NCBI GenBank assembly: GCA_026873275.1
Contig: JANTUC010000006.1
Span: 1-64,000, forward strand
DNA from: Pseudopithomyces maydicus
Taxonomy: Eukaryota; Ascomycota; Dothideomycetes; Pleosporales; Didymosphaeriaceae
DNA length: 64,000 nt
Direction of reading: 5' to 3'
The number at the start of each line of letters is the position of its first letter. Positions within the stretch are counted from its first letter, which is position 1. Both the position numbers and the translations under genes were made by a program. Positions 56,074 to 64,000 of this stretch are shown here, one piece after another. The notes below the pieces were generated by a model. That model was given only the letters and a program-made list of their open reading frames with translations. It made no database searches and was not told the origin of the DNA.

Positions 56074-59000
56074 CTAGATGCGACAGATGGCTAGCTGCTG
56101 ATAGAACCTTTCGCAGGTCTCTCCCAATGTTCCACAACTCGCAGGATCAGGCCCTCCGCAGGTTGTGGCTACCAGACTCTGCGGCCTGCTACACCTCCTC
56201 ACAAAGCCGCCGTCGCAGGTGACGGTCCCTGCAATGAACCCGAAGGAGGCCATGCCACCCTGGCCGGTCGCCTGGTACTGCCCCGTCCCCTGGAATATGC
56301 AATTTGTGTACAGCTTTTTGCTTTTGTCGTTGGGATCCCAGATGCTAGGCCAAGTCAGTTCACGAATCCCCGACGGCGCTTGGAAACTTACGAGAACGGC
56401 TGAGGGTTGGCTCCGGGTAGAGGTGCTTCCACGTTGATGTTCGTGGACCCCCTCGATACTAATTCGCTGTCGCTGATGGTGCCCCGATGAGCATCATCGT
56501 CGCCAAGTTCGTGGCCGCAGGCGTCGATGGTGGTGCCAGTTTTGACCTGTTTGAGAATGTTGTAGGCACCCCACCCATTGGTTCCACCGACATGGACGCG
56601 CCAAACCTGTAGCTCGATGTTGGGGAAACGCATCTCGTATTTCTTGCCTTGCAAGTAGACCTGCCAGAGTGCCGAGCCGGAATTATCGGGAGTGTAAACC
56701 ATCTGCAATGACCACCATGTTAGCGCAAAGTAACGAATTGAGTAGATGGCCTGCCACCATCGAGGTGAGACGTACTGCGGCTTTCCCCCATGCTCCCTTG
56801 AGATCATCTGGTGGATTTAGAAGCCTTTGGTAGGTGAACAGTTCCACCGAGTCCTGGCCGAATTTCTCCCTCAGCAGTGATATGACTCTGTTGATCCTGT
56901 CTGGAGAGCCGGGCTCGCCTTGTGAGTTGAAAAGGGTTTCTGTATTTGCTTCGGATAGAGGGACGCCGGCCCTGGTAGAAGCCAGGACATATACTTTGGC
57001 GCCGCCATACAGAGCGCTATCCGCACCTTGACCAAGCAAATTGCTAGAATAACTTTAGTAAAAGTCATAGAGTCATAATAGGAGTTGAATGACGTACGCA
57101 AGGAGATCAATCACGTCCTTCTGAAACGCAGCTTCCGTACCACCACCCGAGCGGATGGCTTGCCCGTACCAAGTGTGTGACATGAAGAAGCCTATTGCAA
57201 GATTTAGTACGTTGTTCCCCCATTCAATATGCAACACGTACCGTTGTGTGATACCACAAATACACCCATACAGCCAGTCAGGCCTTCCATGACGACTCGG
57301 ATGTCCTGCCCGTTCGGTATGCCGGCCATCACAGCAGTCTCGCCGAACGCCGCATCATACAGATTGATTTTAACTGCATTGAGGTTCCTGTAGAAGTCGT
57401 CTCTGTCGGGCTCTGTGCCTTCCGGCGGTACATCGCGTTTGGTCACTTGGTGTGTAAGGTTGGCCCCGCCGGCTGAGTAATCTGGTGCGCCAAAGATATC
57501 AGGCTGAACCACGTTCGGGTCGAGGTAGCGTATGCTATCGACGAAACAATTATCCGTAGGGGAGGTAGATGGTATCCCAGTGACGGCCGGGGCAAGACCC
57601 CGTTTGTTTGGTGCTGCAGTGCAAGCACCGCCGCCGCAAGTGTCCCTATCGCAATAATTATTAACGGTAGTCGTCGTGGTCGTGGTCGTGCTCGTAGTTG
57701 AAGAAGAGCCGGTGCAGGCGGTGTTGGTGTAGCAGGAAGTGGTGGTTCCGGTGGTGGTCTTGGTCGTGCTATCATCCGGGTAGACAGTCTCGGTGACCTT
57801 GAAGGTTGACGTGCACGTCGGGAATCCAATGCTTGTCTCGCACGACTTTGTGTTCTTGCCATCATCGGGCTAGATGTTAAGATCATATCAGTATGTGTGT
57901 ACCCAGCATGGGCAGTCACCCCGGGAGTGAAAGTAGAATGGACTTACCGCGTCTGGGTCGCCTCCGACCTCGCCGCCATGGGGATTGCACGAACTTCCTG
58001 CACAAGTACCATGATGGCAGTCTGATCCACTGCACGTACGAAGAGAACATTTGGAACCAGAGCAACCACCGCCTCCTCCTCCGCCTCCGCCTCCACCTCC
58101 ACCGCAGTCAAGCCCTGAACAACCAAAGTCGATGCAGTTGAGACCAAAGCAATGCGAATCGCCGCCGCCTGGTATTGTTATCACGATTAGTGTATGGTCC
58201 AAGGCATCTTGGGATACGCGTCTCACCATTGCTACCCCCACCACCTTCGCAATCTGGGCCTTTGCAGCCACCTGTTGAGCACCCCGAGCCTTTGCAGACT
58301 CCATCTACACAGTTCGAGCCGGCGCAGCCAATCGGAATACAATCTAAGCCGGTACACCCGCCATCGACGCAGTTGCTTCCGGTGCAGCCAAGACTAACGC
58401 AGAGGATCCCTAATCACGTCAGTGAATATTCCCAGTATGAGAGGCGGACAAGAGCTTACCAATGCACTTTCCATTCACACAGTCTCTACCAGCACAGCGG
58501 CCGTTCGTAACGATTGGGAATTCAGTTTCAAATACCCCTCCAGTCACCGTTGTCGATCCTGGGTTGTTGGTCGTAGTAGTATCCCCAATGACTGACGTTG
58601 TACCCCCTATGATTATGGGAACATCCGTAGTCTGCGTAGATGTGGTTCCGCCGACCACTGTGATGAAGGTGCTTGTAGTTGTGGCCGTCTGCCCATCAAT
58701 AACGGTGGTAATTGTGCTAGTATCAGTAGATGTGGTTCCGCCGATCACTGTGACGAACGTGCTTGTAGATGTGGTTGGACTCCCACCAATGACAGTTGAA
58801 ATCGGGCTATTATCGGTAGATGTGGTTGGACCGATCACTGTGACGAACGTGCTCGGAGTTGTGGTCGTCGTCCCACCAGTAACGGTGGTAATTGTGCTTG
58901 TACCAGTAGAAGTTTCCCCACCGACCACTGTAACGAACGTGCTTGTAGTTGTTGTCGTCTGCCCATCAATAACGGTGGTAATTGTGTCGGTACCGGTAGA

Positions 59001-61518
59001 GGTTTCTCCACCGACCACTGTGACGGACGTGCTCGTAGTCGTGGTCGTCGTCCCATCAATAATAATGGTAATTGTGCTAGTACCGGTAGAGGTTTCCCCA
59101 CCGACAATGGGGTTAAGTGCCGTTGTTGATGATCCTGTCATTGTGCCTTCAATGACGGTGGTGGTACCTCCGACAACTGATTCACAGCCTGACTGACAGC
59201 CCTCTCCACAGTGACCAGGTGTGTTACCTAAAATCAAAGAGTTAGTCAGAAATGCGATTCCTGGTATTGGATACGCCTGAAAGTGATAGGCATATTCCCA
59301 CGAACTCTTTGGTCAACGCGTGGTGCTCTGTGTAACCCAAGGAGGTAAAAGGGCTGGTACGTACCACAGAAGCCTTCCTTACTGCAACAGCCTCCTGAGG
59401 CCCATCCTCCGCAGAACATGTCGTTGTTGGTCGAGCCGCAGGTACCGTCAGTCGTTGGGCCACCTTTCACACAGTCGCCTGATTGACAACCTGAACCGCA
59501 GTGCGCATCACTGTAGCCGCACCAGCCAAAACTATCCATCATCAGTAAAAGCGCTATCGAACTTGATGTGCTGCATCAAGCTTTACTAACCTTGAGCAGC
59601 AGTTTCCGGCTGACCAGTCTCCGCAAATCGTGTTTCCGTGACCAACACCACATTGGCCATCTGTAGTCACGTTCGGCGACAGACCGTTTCCAGCGTCTAA
59701 GCTAAAATCGACACTCCATCTAAGGCGTAGATACAAAGTCAGCATATGTCAACGTAGAATATATGGATACTTCGTGTATGTATCAGCCAGGCAGAAAAGA
59801 ATTACTCTTTCTGCAAGAAAGACTACATGCACTTTGTAAATGCCTGGTCACTTACGCCATAGTGCCGCCAAAGCACTGATCATCAGCCCACGCTTTCTTA
59901 CGTGCAATTGTACCCTCGTCATCATAGCCAATCCACTGGTCATCCCAGGTGATTTCCATCATCAGTGCGTCCGGCAGAAATCGTGGTGTCAAATCCTTCG
60001 TCTTGATCAAGTCTTTGATCTCGGCAAGACCCATAACGCCAGCCTGGTGAGTACAAGGACCTGGTTTGCTGGCACCTGAGAACGGGCAGCCTAGTGTGTT
60101 GCAGCTTGGGTCAGATAAAGTAAAGCCTCTGCCGTATAGGGCGACTCCAAAGTTGATCTTAGATGGGTCCAGCTCATTGAACCATAGAGGAAGCGTGTCA
60201 TTTGCAATCTCCCGAATGTCTGATTGGCCACGCACGACCGGAGTGATGGTCTTTTGGTTGATGTCCCAAGGGCCGTGTAAATCGTAAGCCATAAAGCCGA
60301 AAAAGTCGACAGAACTCTCCATGGCCTTAGCGTCGAAGTATCGGAGATACCAGTAATCAGGGGCCAGAGTCAAGCTGATGCCGTAGTTGGTACCAAACGC
60401 GGCACGCATCTCTTGTACTAAGAGAACAAAGTTATTAGTGTCGTCCTCATGGCCTCCGCGCTCAGGAGCCACAGGGTACTCCCAATCTAAGTCGACACCC
60501 TGAAAGCCGTACGTGGACATGAAATCAAGAAGCGATTTGATGAACGCTCCACGATTTGCTGAGCTCGAGCATACTATGCTCCAGGTTTCGTGCGTTGGTC
60601 CTGGGTCGCTAAAGTCGTAGCCTCCAACTGCTATCCAAGTCTGTAGGCCGCGACTCTTCAAAGCAGTGAACTCGGTGTAAAGCGGAATGTCTGCAGCATC
60701 CGCAGGTACAATTGAGTAGGAATTCGGGTCTATCGATGCAAAAGCGTAGTATAGGTGCGTGTATCCTTCCGAAACAATATCACTTGGGAAGATGTTGTTA
60801 CACCATCGATCGCGAGTGTTGGACCCTTGATAGTAGCCGATTGTGCGTCGGCTGGAAGCGCCACTGCCCAAGCCGCAGGTACGGCCCGTTTTGACCTCAC
60901 ATGAGCCAAAGCCCTCCTGGCAGGGGAGTGTGTTGTCAATAGGGTCACCATTAACACAATATAGTTCAGAGGTACCACACCAACCTGCCGCAGAGCAGCA
61001 GAGATCCATACCGCACTTGACCTTGCCATCTTTACTGTCTTTACCACACATAGCGGTCGCGCCGCAAGTGGAGCCAGTGCAGTTGCCCACGCCGCAATTG
61101 GCCGGACCATAGCCACATGTGCCATAAACATTGCAACAACTTCCATCGGCGCAAGTACCATCCGACAAACACTTAGTTTCGTCGCGGCGGACAAGACCAG
61201 ATGTAAGGCCAGCTGCAAACGAGATCATCTCTTGCTCGGCTGCTGCTGCTGCTTGTCCGACGATTTCTGGCGGTGTGTACTGAGGATGCCGAGGTGGGGG
61301 GACCGTCAATTGAACAACCTCAGAGCCGTTTGGACCCTGGTTCCTTAGTTCTGAGAGTTTGTCAGAGAGATTGAATAGCATGCGTGAAGTTACAACGTAC
61401 GCAGGCCAACGTCAGGCTGTCCATCTAACCATGGCAAAACCGATGCCTGAGCTGATTTGGTAGCGATATTTGTGAGCAGGAGTACCCAGTATGACGCGAC
61501 AAGGGTCCGGAAAGCCAT
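56074..61518 (-). CDS. Modular GH18 chitinase with CBM18 domains (killer-toxin-like, subgroup C type)
   Basis: Twelve exons (61518-61401, 61350-59856, 59719-59591, 59531-59365, 59227-58460, 58409-58227, 58168-57948, 57869-57242, 57191-57098, 57043-56776, 56702-56392, 56344-56074) give 1550 residues with every phase matching. Signal peptide (ending TKSAQA, residue 25). Residues about 98-171 hold Cys-rich chitin-binding (CBM18) modules. GH18 covers about 207-545; the active-site motif reads FQGVDLDWEYP, with Glu330 as acid and Gln where the first Asp is usual. Two more CBM18 modules follow, then a Thr/Ser-rich tandem repeat, short Cys-x-Gly repeats with an 11-13-residue Gly run, another Thr-rich linker and a C-terminal domain. 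It hydrolyses chitin outside the cell or in the wall; relatives are compared to yeast killer-toxin subunits. No second toxin-like gene is nearby. Confidence 0.92.
58600..59130 (-). repeat. In-frame 90-bp tandem repeat in the chitinase linker
   Basis: About six units of 30 codons of the type VTVVGGETSTGTSTITTV. The units differ mostly at single bases, so length variation between strains is likely. The opposite strand carries a long Val/Pro-rich frame that is only its shadow. Confidence 0.7.
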
Positions 61519-63213
61519 CTTCCAAGGCAGTTCCTAGGTACCAAGGTAGTTTGTAGAGACAGCAAAGGCTCGTTCACCTCTATAAGTACTTGTCTCCACG
61601 AGAAGATCATGTTTCAGAGTGAGTATAACTTCAACCGCAGCACGATTGCGGTCAGCATAAAATTAGACACACAGGCAAGTAGTGAGACTGCAATTAGCAT
61701 ACCGTCAGCCGGTTCAAAGCAATTCCGCCTCAATGCAGCTGTCTGGCAACTTTTTATAATTTTGATGTTGAAATCCTTTCTAGTAAAACCAATATTTTAA
61801 ACTAATGAGACTGCAGTTAGCATTCCAGCTTGTCTCTATCATCAAAGACCCTAGAGCGCAAATCTAGCAGATCATATAGTATCCCATACTAGTATGAAGG
61901 ATTGGATGCATGAATGCTTCAATTCTCGCTTCCGGCAGCTCGAAATCTCATACTACCGGCTACCGGTATCTGATTCCGATGCTTCTAGCTGCCCATAAGC
62001 TTCTGCCTGTCACTGACCCCTGCTAATTGTAGAGCTGAAAGGACGTAGGAATAGGCGTAGGAGCCTGACAAGAAGGCTTATCAACAAGGCGTACTCACTA
62101 CTAAAGCGGCCACAGGCAGGAATAGGTCGCCGTAAATCAGCCGCAGTTGTGGCGAAGTGAAAGACGGCGGTATAAGCATTGCAGCAGAAACGCAATTGTA
62201 GAGCACAGCTCCAGGTACACTTGTTGTGCATGTTATGCTTTGGTGTAGCTCTATCGAGAAAACATCTAGATATACATAGAGATCCAGGGTCCACTTAGCC
62301 ATAAGAGGAATGACATTACGTTATTTCTGGGTTCGCGCCAAACATACTCTCGATTCATTCGCCGTCGACGAGCTATCCCTTCTTAGTTAGACTTCAACGA
62401 TGGCATATTAAACATTCTGTAACAAAGTGGCAGATCGGAGGATAAGCTTAATGTAATCTGACAAGCGTTGACAGTAAGCATCGGTGAAAAGTTCGTTCAG
62501 GGCGTAACCTGGCGCCTAGAAAAGCTTATCCCTGGCAGATTGTCACAAGCCATAAGATTACAAGGCGTAACTATATAACGGGAACGTTGCAGAGCCAACA
62601 ATTTAGATATTCAAAGGAGTCCTGTATCTCGGAGCGTTGCAGTGGGGGCCGTCGGGCAGATATATTCTTACTTAACAGCTAAATGCTAATAATTTGGCGG
62701 ACAAGCTTTTACCTGCAGGTAGAATAGTTCAACAATTCGCGCACAGTAGAATGCTTTTTGATTGTAGGTCCGCCACGATAATCTGTGCAAAGCCGCTGAG
62801 TCGTACTTTGTATCTATATAATCATATATATAAAATGAAATTCAACATGTACTCTTTTATACAGTAATTAGTAGTAATTTTTCTACATAATAAGCTTGAG
62901 AATAGGTTAAGATATTTATTCATAGTAAGAATAGAAATACTGCACAGCCACCTCCTGCAGGGGACCAATACTCATAGGATTACCCTTGCAATACAGTACT
63001 ACTCTGTTACGTCATAGATGACCGTCAGATTTTAAGACTTGCCGCAGGGCGACACCCAAACAATCAGCGTCATCCTCTCTCAGACGTGAAGTCATAGATA
63101 ACTTACCAGGGATTTCCTGCTTCTACCTCTACATCGATTGGACCTTGCACTGCATTCTCTTCCCGCCGACCTTTTCTCCGTAGAACAGACTAACTTCAAG
63201 ACTAACCTCAACC
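61519..63213. other. Intergenic between divergent genes
   Basis: About 1.7 kb holding the chitinase promoter (left) and the ankyrin gene promoter (right). The stretch 62810-62940 is AT-rich. A C/T-rich leader (63120-63210) precedes the ankyrin ATG. Confidence 0.45.
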
Positions 63214-64000
63214 ATGTCCGCCAATCCCACTCTGCAAGATCTCCAAGCCCTCGCCAAAACGGCCTGCGAACGCGATGACCCCTCTCAAATAGATGAAGCC
63301 TTCACCAACTGCTGCGGACAGGACAAATCCGCAGATCTCCTCCGATACAGCTGCCGCCTTGCCATCCAAAACAATGCGGAAAAGATTCTAAAATCTCTCA
63401 TCGAGAAACATGACTTGGACGTCCAACACCTGCCCCCGACGTTTGTTTCTGGTGCAGGACGATCGACAGTGATATTGGAGATCCTGCTCGCGCACGGCTG
63501 GGATATCAACTGGCGGCATGTCTCAGAGTCGGGTGCGGATGCGGAGCCCTTCATGTGGCACGTTACCGGCGACGAAGACTTGGTGGTTTGGTGTCTCGAA
63601 CATGGCGCAAGCCTGACTCCCATTCGTCAAGAGCGCCTTCATCCCAATGAGATAACACAGTCTCAATATAGCTGCAAGCAAGTTCTGGAACGCGCCGCGG
63701 CGCAAGGCAGCATCGCGACATTCGAGCTCCTGCGATCCAGAGGGGCGCCTCTGGGCTGGCGTCCGCTTCACCTTGCTGTGCAGGCTGCAGCCCTGGCGCT
63801 CCATCATGCGCGCGGAGAGGAGCCAGGAAAGTCGGACGAAGCGGCGCAAGTGGTGGAGCGTATGGACATGGTGCGCCATCTGGTCGATGTGGTCGGGGTC
63901 GACGTCAATGCCCTCGATCATCCCGTTGGCAAGAGGAGAGCCAACCGTATGGGTACACCGATGAATTACGTTGCAGACATGGATGGCCTGAATCACACCA
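63214..64000 (+). CDS. Ankyrin-repeat protein (partial, cut by the window end)
   Basis: An ATG in good context (CAACCATGTCC) opens a frame of 262 codons that is still open at the last base. The product (MSANPTLQDLQALAKTACER) shows degenerate ankyrin repeats: LEILLAHGWDINWRH, LVVWCLEHGASLT, TFELLRSRGAPLGWRPLHLA, and MVRHLVDVVGVDVNALDHP followed by GTPMNYVA. No effector domain is visible in the part present. Such proteins are often small recognition or scaffold proteins in fungi. No intron is needed so far. Confidence 0.8.
   Translation, partial: MSANPTLQDLQALAKTACERDDPSQIDEAFTNCCGQDKSADLLRYSCRLAIQNNAEKILKSLIEKHDLDVQHLPPTFVSGAGRSTVILEILLAHGWDINWRHVSESGADAEPFMWHVTGDEDLVVWCLEHGASLTPIRQERLHPNEITQSQYSCKQVLERAAAQGSIATFELLRSRGAPLGWRPLHLAVQAAALALHHARGEEPGKSDEAAQVVERMDMVRHLVDVVGVDVNALDHPVGKRRANRMGTPMNYVADMDGLNHT

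Noticed and set aside
58462..59196. 244-codon Val/Pro-rich frame on the plus strand
   Set aside because: Exact antisense of the Thr/Ser-rich tandem repeat of the chitinase; low complexity follows from that repeat.
61351..61381. ATG at 61381 as start of the chitinase
   Set aside because: It lies inside an intron (61400-61351); the ATG at 61518 gives a signal peptide and matching phase.
1..64000. CRISPR array, operon-type organisation or bacterial signals
   Set aside because: Spliceosomal introns, TATA boxes and gene families are fungal; no direct repeats with regular spacers are present.

Overview
The window looks like nuclear DNA of a filamentous ascomycete, most likely a Dothideomycete (Pleosporales-like; the class is an inference). 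The reasons are: short introns of about 45-80 nt with GT...AG ends, gene-dense GC-balanced blocks broken by very AT-rich islands with almost no open frames (RIP-type decay), and typical fungal families (HET, ankyrin/NLR-like, F-box, ABCC transporter, multi-CBM18 GH18 chitinase, formate dehydrogenase, DUF6604). No tRNA, rRNA or CRISPR array was recognised.

Layout. 1-1340: 3' end of an LTR retrotransposon with a 622-bp LTR and a Cys-rich open frame running antisense into the element. 1341-4140: AT-rich relic. 4156-9704 (all minus): small hypothetical gene, dihydroflavonol-reductase-like enzyme, frameshifted F-box gene, membrane-anchored acyl-CoA-binding protein of the Atg37/ACBD5 type. 11114-11634: small secreted, possibly GPI-anchored protein. 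13023-16800: HET-domain gene divergent from an F-box-like gene. 17477-22105: ABCC transporter. 23492-34583: three-gene module of an ankyrin-subtilisin protease (minus), a 300-residue unknown and a 1866-residue hydrolase/degenerate STAND/ankyrin/ZZ protein (both plus). 37677-39293: NAD formate dehydrogenase. 40591-42720: DUF6604 protein. 44100-45960: second AT-rich island, abutting a 5'-truncated membrane-protein gene. 47866-48864: secreted lysine-repeat protein. 49649-50589 and 53049-53458: conserved-looking unknowns. 50590-56073: repeat-rich stretch (dispersed repeat, minisatellite, hairpin and TATA box). 56074-61518: 12-exon modular chitinase. 63214-64000: start of an ankyrin gene cut by the window end.

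How the genes work together. The clearest functional group is 23492-34583. A subtilisin-like protease with an ankyrin front end shares a 530-bp divergent intergenic region with a small protein of unknown fold, followed by an NLR-like protein. This resembles protease/effector/receptor arrangements of fungal self-recognition and regulated cell death, and is the best candidate for an undescribed system here. With the HET gene and the terminal ankyrin gene, the window is rich in non-self-recognition type genes.

Quality caveat. Five gene models (F-box 7584-7588, ankyrin-protease 26104-26108, lysine-repeat protein 48258-48266, unknown 49880-49884, unknown 53334-53338) each need exactly one extra base in a homopolymer of 5-9 to read through. 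That pattern points to homopolymer undercalls in the assembly rather than five independent pseudogenes. Exon coordinates were worked out by hand from splice signals, reading frame and family motifs.
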